A stretch of 46,327 nt of DNA from Flavobacterium sp. (GCF_030146175.1 NZ_JASLCE010000110.1:1-46327), one strand, 5' to 3'. Shown: positions 35,781 to 45,219, numbered from the stretch's first letter. Made by a program: numbers and translations. The notes: generated by a model not told the origin, from the letters alone.

Positions 35781-36728
35781 ATGAAACGATTTATTTGCAA
35801 ACTGTTCTATTTTACCGGACCATTATTCCTAATCGTCGTTCTTATAGAATTCGGGTTACGATACGCAATACCGAACGATTATAAATATAAAAAAGCCTGT
35901 CTCGACGCTAATGCTTCCCGGATTACAACTTTGATTCTTGGAAGTTCGCATGCGTATTTTGGTTTAAATCCGGAATATTTTGATTCCGAAACCTATAATG
36001 CTGCTCATACATCACAGACAATATACTACGATTATGCTATTTATAAAAAGTACGAAAAGCAATTAACACAACTTAAGACAGTAATTTTTCCGATATCGTC
36101 CTTTACGTTCTACTTTGATATTAAAAAGGAAAAACAACAGCCTTTTCTAAAAAACTATTCCCTCTATTACGATTTTGACAAAACCTCTTTTTTAAGGTAT
36201 TTTGAAATTACCAATAATAGATCGCCTTTAGACTTAAAAAAAATAACGGCTCTACTATCTTCAACAGATTCCGGTACTCTTTGCTCCACATCCGGTTGGG
36301 GATATATTAATAAATGGGGAAAAACTCCTACTGATCATTTACTTTTTTTAAAGAATTCCGGAAAAATAGCTGCTAAAAAACACACCCGGGACATTTGTTC
36401 AAAACCCGTACAAGAGCTTTATACCTATAACCTCAGCTTACTTGAGATGTTGATTACCGATTGCAAACGGCATAATATAACAATCTTATTTTTTACGCCA
36501 CCGGCTTTCCAAACGTATCGCGATAATCTGGATAAAAAACAATTACAGCATACCATTAAAACAATAGAAAACCTCGTTGCAAAACACGAACACTGTCGTT
36601 ATATCAATCTGTTGGACGATCCCCGATTTACAGCGAACGATTTCTATGATACCGATCATTTAAATGCAAGCGGAGCCAAAAAACTATCGACATACCTTAA
36701 TAAACGCACTAATAATACTCTAAACTAG
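35781..36728 (+). CDS. SGNH-fold acetyltransferase/hydrolase partner of the MBOAT protein
   Basis: 315 residues with an N-terminal membrane anchor (about 8-26). SGNH motifs: LILGSSHAYFG with the nucleophile in GSSH (54-57) and the C-terminal D290-x-x-H293 in YDTDHLNASG. Similar to AlgJ/AlgX or DltD-type proteins that finish transfer of the acyl group in the periplasm. It follows the MBOAT gene by 5 nt, so they form a two-gene O-acylation unit. Confidence 0.85.
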   Translation: MKRFICKLFYFTGPLFLIVVLIEFGLRYAIPNDYKYKKACLDANASRITTLILGSSHAYFGLNPEYFDSETYNAAHTSQTIYYDYAIYKKYEKQLTQLKTVIFPISSFTFYFDIKKEKQQPFLKNYSLYYDFDKTSFLRYFEITNNRSPLDLKKITALLSSTDSGTLCSTSGWGYINKWGKTPTDHLLFLKNSGKIAAKKHTRDICSKPVQELYTYNLSLLEMLITDCKRHNITILFFTPPAFQTYRDNLDKKQLQHTIKTIENLVAKHEHCRYINLLDDPRFTANDFYDTDHLNASGAKKLSTYLNKRTNNTLN

Positions 36729-36844
36729 AAACTGTAATCGCATTTTTAATAGCAACTTAACAAACAGAGAATTCAAAAACAGGCTTTATGTGATTTTTTT
36801 ATGTACTTTCAATTGAACAAAAATAATCCCAAAAAAGAATAGTT

Positions 36845-37351
36845 ATGCGTACAACAAAGCAACAAGACCCTACATGCGAACAGAAAGTTAAACCGGCTGG
36901 TATAGTAATAAATGACGTAAAAGTGAATCGGTTGGAAGCACAAATCGACTTCCCGAATCCTAGACATGACAAACCATTACCTCCAATTTCTCAGGCAACT
37001 CTAAATAAGAATAACGAATTAGAAATCAGTATTGTCGTATTTATTAGTCAAAATACCGAAATCAAAGGAGATGAATTACGTGTTATTCAAGATTTTAGTT
37101 ATACAAACGACCAAATTCCGTTTGCTAATTTTTACGTTTGCTATGATATCGCACCGGAACCTTGTGCTACGTTCAATATTTTTCAACTGAATTTTATAGC
37201 CGATCCGAAAGGTTTTGTTCCCAATGCGACCTTACCAAAAGGCTTACCCATACCGAATCTTCTAGAACTACAGGAAATTGTTACCTTTTTATGGGACGAA
37301 GATCCGGTTGGTTCCCGAGGTACGGTTACGACGGTACAATCGGGCGTATAA
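36845..37351 (+). CDS. Hypothetical protein, 168 residues
   Basis: Family not recognised. No signal peptide or membrane helix. The first 45 residues are polar and proline-rich, followed by probable beta strands (ELEISIVVFISQN, LRVIQDFSYTND, FANFYVCYDI, FNIFQLNFIADP). Three cysteines. The gene ends in a strong terminator just before the histidine kinase gene and starts 116 nt after the SGNH gene, so it is its own unit. Confidence 0.65.
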   Translation: MRTTKQQDPTCEQKVKPAGIVINDVKVNRLEAQIDFPNPRHDKPLPPISQATLNKNNELEISIVVFISQNTEIKGDELRVIQDFSYTNDQIPFANFYVCYDIAPEPCATFNIFQLNFIADPKGFVPNATLPKGLPIPNLLELQEIVTFLWDEDPVGSRGTVTTVQSGV

Positions 37352-37363
37352 CGGCGAATGGTT

Positions 37364-37395
37364 AAAAAACAGCGCGTATTTACACGCTGTTTTTT
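37364..37395 (+). terminator. Terminator after the 168-residue gene
   Basis: AAAAAACAGCG/CGCTGTTTTTT stem with a 10-nt loop and T run. It excludes an earlier in-frame kinase start at 37278, which would read through the end of the upstream gene. Confidence 0.9.
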
Positions 37396-37421
37396 ACTTA
37401 AATTGCGGTAAAAATCACCAG

Positions 37422-39158
37422 ATGAAAGCCGTTTTTAAAATCGTATTTTTAAGTTTTTTGTGCTGTTTCCAATTCGCATTAGCGCAACAAAATTATAGCC
37501 CTTTTGAAAAAGAAATCATAGCCAAAAGCAAGCCTCTTCTTGGTGATCCCGATTTTGCCAAAGCACAGGGCTTTTTTTTACAAAAAGAATGGGACTCCTG
37601 TTTTGTTTATACCCTGAAACAACTAAGTATCGAAAATCAAAAAAAAGAGATTCAAAACTTTTGCCATTTCTTTAGAGGTTTCGGTTTTAAAGCGAAAAAA
37701 CTGTTTAAAGAAAGTAAGAAAGAATTTCAATTCATTAGCAATGATTTTCCATTCCACAATCACATTAAAATGTTTCTAGGCGAAATAGCTTTAGAAGAAA
37801 AACAATTTAATACGGCTATCCACTATTTCAACGCAATCGAACAACTCCATCCCGATTTGCTTTTGGGAATCAAAAAAAGTAGTGTCAAACACAACCTGGG
37901 ATTGTGTTATTTGCATTTGGAAAAATACGATAAAGCCGAACACTATTTACTGGAAGAGTTACAACTGGAAGAAGCACAAAACGATACGGCTGTCCTTGTG
38001 GGTTCTTATGGCGATATTGCCACATTGTATTATGATCAATATAAAGACAAGCTCGCGATTCCCTATTTTGAAAAAGCCTATCATCTTTCGAAAAAAGTAA
38101 ACAATTACCAATTAAAACAAAATGCCGCCTTGAATATGGCTGTGGTTGAAGAGAATCGGAAAGATTACATCAAAGCGCTGACCTATCGAAAGGAGTATGA
38201 ACAGTGGAAAGACTCCCTAAACGATCAGAATAAAGTATGGGAAGTTGCCCAACTTGAAAAACAATTTACGGTAAAACAAAAACAAAAGGAAGTCAGTCTG
38301 CTGAAAGCCGAAAATAAAATTAAAATCGCAGAGCGAAACGGACTCTTATATTCGGCCATCATTCTGTTATTGTTATTGGGTACAGCCGTTTATTTTTACC
38401 GCGAAAAAACAAAAAATAACAAAATTATATTGGCTCAAAAAGAGGCCCTTTCCGAGTTAAATGCCACAAAAGACAAACTATTTTCCATCGTGAGTCATGA
38501 TTTACGTTCCGCTGTCAATGCCTTGAAAATCAGCAATGCCAAATTATTGGAAAATCTAGCCGCCAAAAACCTCGACGAGCTGGATTCACTGTTACAGCGC
38601 AATAGCGCCATTGCAAATGGTACCTATAACTTATTGGATAATTTATTGCATTGGGCATTATTACAAACCAAGCAATCGTACTTTGAAATAACAGCAATCC
38701 GTTTGTATCATTGCATCGAACAAATGGCTTATAATTATCAGCCTTTGATGCTTGAAAAGAATCTTGTTTTTGAAAATACCGTTTCCAAAAATGATTTTGT
38801 TTGTGCCGATCAGGAATCTTTAAAAATAATACTTCGGAATTTTATCGACAATGCGATTAAGTTTTCAAATGAAAATGGATTTATAAAAATATATACCCAA
38901 AATACCGATGAAAAGTATTGTACTTTAATCATCGAAGATAACGGAATTGGTATGGATGCGGCGCTACAAACAGCTTTATTAAACGAGACAACACTATTGT
39001 CGAAAACAGAAAATGAAGCCATAGTCGGCACGGGTCTGGGAATGCAATTGTGTAAATCATTGATTCAAAAAAACAACGGAAAATTAGACTTAAAAAGTGA
39101 CGTTGGGAAAGGGACAAAAATCATTGTATCTTTGATTAAAAAGCAATCCAATGGATAA
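37422..39158 (+). CDS. TPR-containing sensor histidine kinase
   Basis: 578 residues from ATG 37422, which gives a clean signal peptide (cut near ALA-QQ, residue 21). The periplasmic part (about 22-305) is TPR-like helical repeats; one membrane helix at 308-326; HisKA with H359 in FSIVSHDLRSAV; HATPase with LRNFIDNAIKFS, IEDNGIGMD and GTGLGMQLCKSL. This architecture is common in Flavobacteriia. Overlaps the LytTR regulator by 8 bp, its likely partner. Confidence 0.93.
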   Translation: MKAVFKIVFLSFLCCFQFALAQQNYSPFEKEIIAKSKPLLGDPDFAKAQGFFLQKEWDSCFVYTLKQLSIENQKKEIQNFCHFFRGFGFKAKKLFKESKKEFQFISNDFPFHNHIKMFLGEIALEEKQFNTAIHYFNAIEQLHPDLLLGIKKSSVKHNLGLCYLHLEKYDKAEHYLLEELQLEEAQNDTAVLVGSYGDIATLYYDQYKDKLAIPYFEKAYHLSKKVNNYQLKQNAALNMAVVEENRKDYIKALTYRKEYEQWKDSLNDQNKVWEVAQLEKQFTVKQKQKEVSLLKAENKIKIAERNGLLYSAIILLLLLGTAVYFYREKTKNNKIILAQKEALSELNATKDKLFSIVSHDLRSAVNALKISNAKLLENLAAKNLDELDSLLQRNSAIANGTYNLLDNLLHWALLQTKQSYFEITAIRLYHCIEQMAYNYQPLMLEKNLVFENTVSKNDFVCADQESLKIILRNFIDNAIKFSNENGFIKIYTQNTDEKYCTLIIEDNGIGMDAALQTALLNETTLLSKTENEAIVGTGLGMQLCKSLIQKNNGKLDLKSDVGKGTKIIVSLIKKQSNG

Positions 39159-39897
39159 TGTAAACATACTTATTATTGAAGACACCCCTTTAGAGAGCGA
39201 GGCGTTAATAAAAGTATTGAAAGCACATAATTATACAATCACGGGCGTCGCTACCAATCATAAAGAGGCCTTAACGCTTTTTTACAATCATAAAGTCGAT
39301 ATCGTTATCATTGACATTTTTTTAAATGGTTTACCCGACGGGCTTGCTTTTGCCGAAACTATCAGCGTTGTTCCCAATGCTGCCAGGCCTTTTGTTTTTT
39401 TGACGAGTTCGACAGACCGACAACTATTTGAACGGGCAAAACTCACAAATCCATTCAGTTATCTGATCAAACCCTTTAACGAGCTGGAACTTTTATATGC
39501 TCTTGAACTCGCTGTTGAAAAATTCTACAATCAAAATGATGTGTTTCTTGGCGAAGAAGAAAACACGATTATCAGTCAGGATTATTTATTTATTAAAAAA
39601 GGAAAGTCCCTTAAAAAAGTGGAAATCCGTGATATTATCTATATTGAAGTCGAAGAAAAATACTGTAGCATTGTCACCGAAACCGAAAAATTTGTCATTC
39701 TGATATCCTTAACCAAAATTTTGGAGTTGTTCGATAGTCAAGTATTTTGTAGAACACATCGCAATTTTATCGTGAATACTAAAAAGATAACCGAGATCAT
39801 TCCGATAGACAATTTGGTGCTACTGAAAGGGGACCATAAAGTAATCCTCAGCGACAAATACAAAGACAGTATTACCCAGCGTTATATTTTAAAGTAA
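39151..39897 (+). CDS. LytTR-type response regulator
   Basis: 248 residues. Receiver domain with phosphoacceptor D55 in VIIDIFLNG and conserved LIKPFN. LytTR DNA-binding domain at about 148-245: IIYIEVEEKYCSIVTE, FCRTHRNFIVNTKKI and LSDKYKDSITQRYIL. Start overlaps the kinase stop by 8 bp. The GH64-like gene 195 nt downstream, in the same direction, is a possible target. Confidence 0.95.
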   Translation: MDNVNILIIEDTPLESEALIKVLKAHNYTITGVATNHKEALTLFYNHKVDIVIIDIFLNGLPDGLAFAETISVVPNAARPFVFLTSSTDRQLFERAKLTNPFSYLIKPFNELELLYALELAVEKFYNQNDVFLGEEENTIISQDYLFIKKGKSLKKVEIRDIIYIEVEEKYCSIVTETEKFVILISLTKILELFDSQVFCRTHRNFIVNTKKITEIIPIDNLVLLKGDHKVILSDKYKDSITQRYILK

Positions 39898-40092
39898 TCC
39901 TTCCCGCTTTTCCCAAAACCGATTCATCATAATCCTTTTTATGATTATGGTAAATGAAGTTTTAATTTGTACTTCCGATTGGGAATCTTATGCCTAAAAA
40001 GCACTGTCTCGTTCCATTTTTTTAAATCACGGTGGCTTGTTATGCTACTTTTATGAAACTAAATCAGTTCATAACTTTTAAAAAACAATATT

Positions 40093-41421
40093 ATGGCAAC
40101 ATTAACAGTAAATTTTAAGAACAACAGCGGGTTACCGGATAACCTGGTATCAATTGGTTTTGTTTCAGGAAGTACTAGCGCTCCATTTAGCATAAGCTAC
40201 CCTGATCCCAATCTGACACAACCATTGGAATTGGAAATACAACCTTTAAATCAAACAAAAGGCGCTGGAAATTGGTACTCCTTAACCGATTTAAGCAATG
40301 GCATTTCCATTTCAAATTTCAGTGGTCGAATTTATGTCGCTTATGGTCAGACGTGGTCTGTTTTGAATGCCGGATATGAGCCGGCTCAAAATATTACCGA
40401 TGTCAATTTCTTTCTTCGCTATGACAAAATGGAGTTGACTTTTAACGGAAATCCGGCAGATGTAGCCGATTTAACCAGCATTGATTATTGGAGTATTCCG
40501 ATGCAACTGGAAACTTTCCTGAATGGAGTTAGCGTTCAAACAGATAATGGCATCAAAACCGGAAAAACGGCTGAGATGATTTATGCGCAATTAAAAGCCA
40601 TTACAACACCACCGCAATCGGGTTTACAAAATGCTATTTCAGCGGTTGTTCCGGGTAGCTTTCAACAGGCGCCTACACAGCCGGGAACCGGTTTTGCCCG
40701 TATAATCGGACCTTCTTCGTATCCGCCAATCGGAGGCGTTCCGATTATCCCCTATGTTCTTTTTGACAATTATATCGGCTACTTAATCAAAGACTTTGGG
40801 CCAGGTACTACTGTAGGGCAAGTAATCCCCGGATTAGGAAACGGAACGATTGCCACCATTGCAGGTCATTTTAATGGCGTTGGACCGAATGTACCCACAA
40901 CCGGACCACAAAGTGCTCAAAGTTATAGTTTTACGGCTTCAGTAGCTAATTCGGGCGATATCACGTTAACCGGAACTGTAGGTAGCGTGACCGGAACGAC
41001 GACAATCGTGTATAAAAAAAGTGATTTGATCAGCCCAAGTGGTATTTATGGTGCCAATGCTCCTTTTTCGATTAATGGAGGAGCGTCTCAAAATCCGGCC
41101 AACGATGTTTATGGTTGGATAACCGGTGATTTATTAGCCGGATTTAATATTGGAGCCATTGCTTCGGCAACCAAAATAAACAGCGTACAAGTCGGTACAA
41201 TGGAAAGCTCGAAGTGGTTTACGTTACCCGACACGTCTTTATTTAATAATTTGCAGCAAAATTCGCTATATTACAATCAATATGCCGCTGCATTACAACA
41301 GTTGTCGGATGCGTATAATTTTGCCTATTCCGATCGCTTTTCTCCGGTATTAGTGTCATTAGATCCTTCAACAGTTAATACATTGCAAATTTCACTGTTT
41401 AATGTGACCACAAGCAGCTAA
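40093..41421 (+). CDS. GH64/thaumatin-like protein without signal peptide
   Basis: 442 residues. N-terminal thaumatin-like beta domain (LTVNFKNNSGLPDN, FSGRIYVAYGQTW), then MELTFNGNPADVADLTSIDYWSIPMQL, and a C-terminal YYNQYAAALQQLSDAYNFAYSDRF, the pattern of GH64 beta-1,3-glucanases. I could not confirm the catalytic acid pair. It begins directly with the mature-type sequence and shows neither a Sec leader nor a type IX secretion C-terminal domain, odd for a wall-active enzyme. It follows the LytTR system. It may have no hydrolase activity. Confidence 0.7.
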   Translation: MATLTVNFKNNSGLPDNLVSIGFVSGSTSAPFSISYPDPNLTQPLELEIQPLNQTKGAGNWYSLTDLSNGISISNFSGRIYVAYGQTWSVLNAGYEPAQNITDVNFFLRYDKMELTFNGNPADVADLTSIDYWSIPMQLETFLNGVSVQTDNGIKTGKTAEMIYAQLKAITTPPQSGLQNAISAVVPGSFQQAPTQPGTGFARIIGPSSYPPIGGVPIIPYVLFDNYIGYLIKDFGPGTTVGQVIPGLGNGTIATIAGHFNGVGPNVPTTGPQSAQSYSFTASVANSGDITLTGTVGSVTGTTTIVYKKSDLISPSGIYGANAPFSINGGASQNPANDVYGWITGDLLAGFNIGAIASATKINSVQVGTMESSKWFTLPDTSLFNNLQQNSLYYNQYAAALQQLSDAYNFAYSDRFSPVLVSLDPSTVNTLQISLFNVTTSS

Positions 41422-41449
41422 TTGCTACCTCGCAATACCATATATATCA

Positions 41450-41478
41450 ATGAGCTCAATAATTATTGGGCTCATTTT
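41450..41478 (+). terminator. Terminator-like hairpin after the GH64-like gene
   Basis: 11-bp stem with one G-T pair, ATGAGCTCAAT paired to ATTGGGCTCAT, loop AATT, followed by TTTTG. It lies between the convergent GH64-like and VOC genes. Confidence 0.7.
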
Positions 41479-41496
41479 GTATCCTATACCCTTTCG

Positions 41497-41925
41497 TTAT
41501 TTTTTTGGATTAAAATCGATGATCCATTCGATTCCATATTTGTCTCTAAACATTCCAAAATAGGAACCCCACGGGCTATCCGAAATGGGCATTTCAATTG
41601 CTCCACCAGCAGAAAGACTATGAAATAATTGACTGGCTTCCTCTTTACTTTCAGCGCTAATTGAAATTTTACTTCTGTTTTCATTTTCATTGACTCTTCC
41701 TAAAAACTCCGGAACATCATTTCCGATTAGCACATTACTTTTCCCAATCGGTAATGCAATATGCATAATCTTATTTTCTTCATTTTTACTTATTTGGAAT
41801 TCCGGGTTTTTAAAATCTTTAAATCGGACAATTTTTGAAAATTCTCCGCCAAAAGCAGCTTTATAAAATTCAAATGCTTCTTCTGCATTACCATTAAAGT
41901 TGATATGAGGATTGATCAGTGCCAT
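41497..41925 (-). CDS. VOC-family protein (PhnB-like)
   Basis: 142 residues, single vicinal-oxygen-chelate unit: start MALINPHINFNGNAEEAFEFYKAAFGGEF, middle MHIALPIGKSNVLIGND, and end SPWGSYFGMFRDKYGIEWIID. This is the PhnB or 3-demethylubiquinone-methyltransferase-like branch with no assigned reaction. Cytosolic. Single gene. Confidence 0.9.
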   Translation of the reverse strand: MALINPHINFNGNAEEAFEFYKAAFGGEFSKIVRFKDFKNPEFQISKNEENKIMHIALPIGKSNVLIGNDVPEFLGRVNENENRSKISISAESKEEASQLFHSLSAGGAIEMPISDSPWGSYFGMFRDKYGIEWIIDFNPKK

Positions 41926-42050
41926 AATTGTAGTTGTTTTGGATTAATGACGTTTTTACAATGCTAATCGGGATTATATCTTAATCCCCTAATTATGTTA
42001 AAGATAGCGATTTTAAACGAGGATAAAATACAAGATGATCAAATAATATG

Positions 42051-42365
42051 TTATTTGATTGGATGGTTATGAAGCGACTGATTAATGATATCTTCCACAT
42101 CTTTTTGTGTCGTTACGTTTTTTCCGGCATCGGTAAACTCGTAGCGCTGCTGTTCTTTCGAAATCTCTTTGATCAATCCGTTATCGATTAAAAATATAAA
42201 ACACCGAACTACTTCAAGCTCTTTACAACCACTTTTATTGACTTCATAAATGCTGCGCGCTACGTTTTTTATAACCTTTTGACCATAGTCCGATTGATAC
42301 CACAATTCCCGGATTAATAGAAACATTGTTTCCGCGCTCAGTTTTCCGTTTTCTAGGTTTTGCAT
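42051..42365 (-). CDS. Hypothetical protein, possible winged helix
   Basis: 104 residues, soluble, alpha-rich. The segment from about 48 to 85 (VRCFIFLIDNGLIKEISKEQQRYEFTDAGK) reads like helix-helix-wing of a winged-helix domain, but there is no firm family match. Separate from its neighbours by more than 120 nt on both sides. Confidence 0.6.
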   Translation of the reverse strand: MQNLENGKLSAETMFLLIRELWYQSDYGQKVIKNVARSIYEVNKSGCKELEVVRCFIFLIDNGLIKEISKEQQRYEFTDAGKNVTTQKDVEDIINQSLHNHPIK

Positions 42366-42507
42366 TTTGTTTTAATTATTGATTCCGATGGTGCAGATTT
42401 ACTTTATCAATCATATAAAAAACATCTGTATTCTGTACAATGGTCTATATCGATTTACTTGGATTACAAATCCGAGCGATCTGGACAAACTGATATTACA
42501 TGAAGTA

Positions 42508-43218
42508 TTATTGAACTTTCACTTTCCCTTTAGTATCAAAGAGTGGCTGTCCATTAATATATATTTTGATAATATCAATTGGGAACTGTACATCTTCAAT
42601 AATTTTGAATTCGCCTGAAATAAATAAATCTAATAAATCTATAAGCTCCCTAACAAACGTTTTATTAATTGGATTGATAAAAACAGATATTGGATGATCA
42701 GGATACCTTCCTATGAAGGTATTTCCTTTTGGATAAACTCCTAGATCTTTTTTTGCTAGAAGTTCTTCGAGTTCCATTGCAACTTTATGTCTTTGTGTAT
42801 TTCCTGACTCAATTTCTATGATTGTATTTGGCGCTTTCGGATATTTTATGGATAGTGCCTCGAGTTTTTCTATGATAGTTTGCTTTGTATTCTCATTAAT
42901 TGCTTTGTACTCGTTTTGAAAATAGTTGATTGTGTTTGTCCCTCCACTTTGATTATTTGTCACAATCATGGCTGATGGTGCATTGATTTCTTCTTTATTC
43001 ATTTCAATCACTTTGCTTCCTTGTACCAAATCTCCTTTAATGTTGTAAGTCGTTTGGGTATTAGAGTTAGACTCTTTACCTTTCGAACTATCAATTTGTT
43101 TTTGCATTTCTTTTTTCTCCCCAAAATGATAGGCGCCATATCCGGAAATTGCTGCAAGTATTGTAAAAAGGGCTATTCCAAACTGACACAACGTCTGTAA
43201 TGTTTGATATTTTTCCAT
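42508..43218 (-). CDS. Hypothetical single-pass membrane protein
   Basis: 236 residues from ATG 43218; a GTG 13 codons upstream would add a hydrophobic extension reaching into the repeat region, so I prefer the ATG. One membrane helix (about 10-28), a polar linker, then a cytosolic domain with helices (TIIEKLEALSIKYPKAPNTI, MELEELLAKKD) and strands (VFINPINKTFVRELIDLL). No known motif; AT-rich accessory context. Confidence 0.6.
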   Translation of the reverse strand: MEKYQTLQTLCQFGIALFTILAAISGYGAYHFGEKKEMQKQIDSSKGKESNSNTQTTYNIKGDLVQGSKVIEMNKEEINAPSAMIVTNNQSGGTNTINYFQNEYKAINENTKQTIIEKLEALSIKYPKAPNTIIEIESGNTQRHKVAMELEELLAKKDLGVYPKGNTFIGRYPDHPISVFINPINKTFVRELIDLLDLFISGEFKIIEDVQFPIDIIKIYINGQPLFDTKGKVKVQ

Positions 43219-43256
43219 TATTATATATAATATTAAATATTTCGTACAATATTCCA

Positions 43257-43381
43257 CAGCTTGATGTCAGTCAACAACCACAATTTAACAATGTTACAAT
43301 AGAACCGAGAATTGAAATTCCCGAAGACACACAATAGAAATATAAACCGAACTATTATTTCAAACCGCTATTATAGGCAGT
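43257..43381 (-). repeat. attC-like site 3' of the NYN gene
   Basis: Between the NYN stop (43385) and the next gene. Its two ends match the site at 45097-45217 on the same strand: AAACCGCTATTATAGGCAGT at 43362-43381 and CAGCTTGATGTCA at 43257-43269, 105 bp apart (104 bp in the other site). The inner parts differ. The end arms are partly complementary (AGCGGTTTG against CAAGCTG), as in an integron attC site. Confidence 0.55.
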
Positions 43382-43384
43382 TTT

Positions 43385-43996
43385 TTATTTTTTTCTAAAT
43401 AAATTTTTGAAATATGGCCTAAAAGTTTTGTTAGCTGGTATTTCGGTAAAATTTACTGCATAATTACACGCATTGATAAGCTTTTTATTTGCGAAGCTTT
43501 TGTTGTATTTATTTTCATAGTCAAAATAAAATAATAAAACTCTTTTACCTTGTTTCATTAATGCTCTTACAAGTGGAATAAAATCACCATCTCCTGTTAT
43601 TAAAACAGCAATATCTATTTTATCATCTAATGCAATTTGTAAAACTTCCAGAGCCATTTTCACATCAACTCCTTTTTCATTCTGTTCGTGATTATTATGA
43701 GTGAATTTAAGTTCAATACCGGCATCTATTAAATCTATATGTCTATTCCTTTCTATTTCAAGATGTTTTGTTTCTGTTTGTTTTGTGTGTTTTAGTCCTT
43801 GAAACCACGATGCATAAACAACTTTATAAGAATTAAATCCTTGCTCTTTTTCTGCAATAACTTGTTCAATTAATTCATGCAATGGCTCAAAAACAATCCA
43901 ACCATTTTCCTGTATAGTGTTATAATGAAGCTGTGCATAAGTAAAATAACTTCCGTCATAAAAAACCCCTATTCGTAATAAACCTTTGTTTGTCAT
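43385..43996 (-). CDS. NYN-domain (PIN-like, LabA/DUF88) nuclease
   Basis: 203 residues. Acidic active-site residues of NYN proteins: D14 in IGVFYDGSYF, D111 in KGVDVKMALEVL, and D136/D138 in VLITGDGDFIPLVRAL. Such proteins are metal-dependent RNases related to LabA and to the toxin-like PIN fold. It is the cargo of the first of two cassette-like modules, with a conserved block 35 nt upstream and a 66-bp repeat 100 nt upstream. A role in defence or RNA processing is possible; substrate unknown. Confidence 0.88.
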   Translation of the reverse strand: MTNKGLLRIGVFYDGSYFTYAQLHYNTIQENGWIVFEPLHELIEQVIAEKEQGFNSYKVVYASWFQGLKHTKQTETKHLEIERNRHIDLIDAGIELKFTHNNHEQNEKGVDVKMALEVLQIALDDKIDIAVLITGDGDFIPLVRALMKQGKRVLLFYFDYENKYNKSFANKKLINACNYAVNFTEIPANKTFRPYFKNLFRKK

Positions 43997-44030
43997 TTGT
44001 CAATAATTATTTAACGATTATTTTTATAAG

Positions 44031-44053
44031 ATTACTATTACATCGCTCTTACA
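44031..44053 (-). repeat. Conserved block 5' of the NYN gene
   Basis: ATTACT, then CATCG, then TTACA in 23 bp, matching the block at 45931-45953 apart from five central bases and a one-base shift. It lies 35 nt before the NYN start. Confidence 0.5.
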
Positions 44054-44096
44054 AAGCTTTTCACCAATTACTTTTGTAAAGAAGGTGATATACTCC

Positions 44097-44162
44097 TATT
44101 TCATAAACCCGTAAGAAACTAATTTACACACAACAAAACAATACGTGTTTTTACCTAATTTA
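44097..44162. repeat. 66-bp direct repeat, copy 1
   Basis: Matches 45998-46063 in the same orientation at 59 of 66 positions with no gap; the last 36 bases differ at one position only. Core ACAATACGTGTTTTTACCTA (with G in place of the third A... only outside this core). Located 100 nt upstream of the NYN gene and 63 nt upstream of truC. Confidence 0.9.
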
Positions 44163-44225
44163 GAACGCTCCTATTAAATCAATATCAAAAAATCACTTAC
44201 TTTTAGACGTTTTTTACAGCTGCAT

Positions 44226-44948
44226 ATGTTAGAGATTATTTATCAGGACGATTATTTAGTTGCCATCAATAAACCACACGGTCTTTTAGTGCATCAATCT
44301 CCTATTGCAAGAGATGCATCCGAATTTGCCATTCAGTTGTTGCGGGATCAAATTGGTAAAAAAGTATATCCGGTTCACCGAATTGATCGCAAAACTTCGG
44401 GAATATTGCTTTTTGCATTGGACAAAGAAGTGAATAAAAATCTTACGGAACAGTTAACGCTAAAAACCGTTGAAAAAAAGTATTGGGCCATTGTAAGAGG
44501 TTATACTCCCGATGAGCAACTTATAGATTATGCTTTATACAAGGATAATGGCACTTTACAGGAAGCACAAACAATGATTACGACTTTAGCCAAAGTAGAA
44601 ATCGACATTCCCTCGGGCAAACACAGTACTTCCCGATATTCGTTTGTGGAAGCTTTCCCGCTAACAGGCAGAATGCATCAGATTCGCAAGCATATGGCTC
44701 ATATTTTACATCCAATTATTGGTGACCGTCCTCACGGATGCAACAAGCAAAATAAAATATGGCTGGAAAAATTTGAAATGAATACCATGTTACTCCATGC
44801 TCAGAAATTGGTTTTCACACATCCTGTAAGCAATGAAAAAGTGGTACTTACCGCACGTCCACAAGAAGAGTTTATACGGGCATCGGGAATTATGGGCTTT
44901 CATATCGATGAAAAAAATTGCGTTAGTAATAGCCTGTTCTCACGATAG
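44226..44948 (+). CDS. truC: tRNA pseudouridine synthase (TruC/RluA family)
   Basis: 240 residues: INKPHGLLVHQS, catalytic D54 in HRIDRKTSGILLFAL, KKYWAIVRGY, and GRMHQIRKHMAHILHPIIGD, all RluA-family blocks. The length and lack of an S4 domain fit TruC, which makes pseudouridine at position 65 of tRNAs. It is on the strand opposite to the cassette genes on both sides and looks like a core gene enclosed by accessory DNA. Confidence 0.92.
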   Translation: MLEIIYQDDYLVAINKPHGLLVHQSPIARDASEFAIQLLRDQIGKKVYPVHRIDRKTSGILLFALDKEVNKNLTEQLTLKTVEKKYWAIVRGYTPDEQLIDYALYKDNGTLQEAQTMITTLAKVEIDIPSGKHSTSRYSFVEAFPLTGRMHQIRKHMAHILHPIIGDRPHGCNKQNKIWLEKFEMNTMLLHAQKLVFTHPVSNEKVVLTARPQEEFIRASGIMGFHIDEKNCVSNSLFSR

Positions 44949-45096
44949 CGCGGAATTTAAAATCATGGCTTTTGTAAAGTTGTGAATTGAAAGATATCAC
45001 AATCGAACACCTGATGCCGCTTTTGTTGTATTTTAATAAGGTTGAGATCATTTAAATTTAATAGTGCTATATGGCTTAATTATTTATAACGTTTTA

Positions 45097-45217
45097 CGGC
45101 TTGGTGTCATTTGCGACTGACGGCAAGCTGCTTTTCTGATTAGGAAAAACTGTGATAGAAAAAAATTGCTTTCAATCCATTGGATTGAAGCAATTCTACC
45201 AAACCGCTGTTGGCAGT
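45097..45217 (-). repeat. attC-like site 3' of the 230-residue gene
   Basis: Counterpart of 43257-43381: AAACCGCTGTTGGCAGT at 45201-45217 and CGGCTTGGTGTCA at 45097-45109. The outer arms are inverted (CGGTTTGG/CCAAGCCG read on the minus strand) and inner CAGCTTGCCGTCAGTC pairs back to TGACACCAAGC, giving an imperfect palindrome. The minus-strand terminator at 45159-45195 sits within it. Confidence 0.6.
45159..45195 (-). terminator. Terminator of the 230-residue gene
   Basis: AATTGCTTTCAATCCA against TGGATTGAAGCAATT, about 14 bp with one bulge, followed by seven T on the minus strand. Confidence 0.85.
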
Positions 45218-45219
45218 AG

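Noticed and set aside
37278..37421. Earlier start for the TPR histidine kinase
   Set aside because: It would overlap the upstream gene and its terminator; the ATG at 37422 gives a proper signal peptide.
41970..41988. Hairpin GGGATTA/TAATCCC upstream of the VOC gene as terminator
   Set aside because: No T run on either strand; could be an operator but nothing supports it.
42379..42618. 79-residue plus-strand reading frame
   Set aside because: It overlaps the 3' end of the minus-strand gene at 42508 by more than 100 bp and shows no recognisable domain or promoter.
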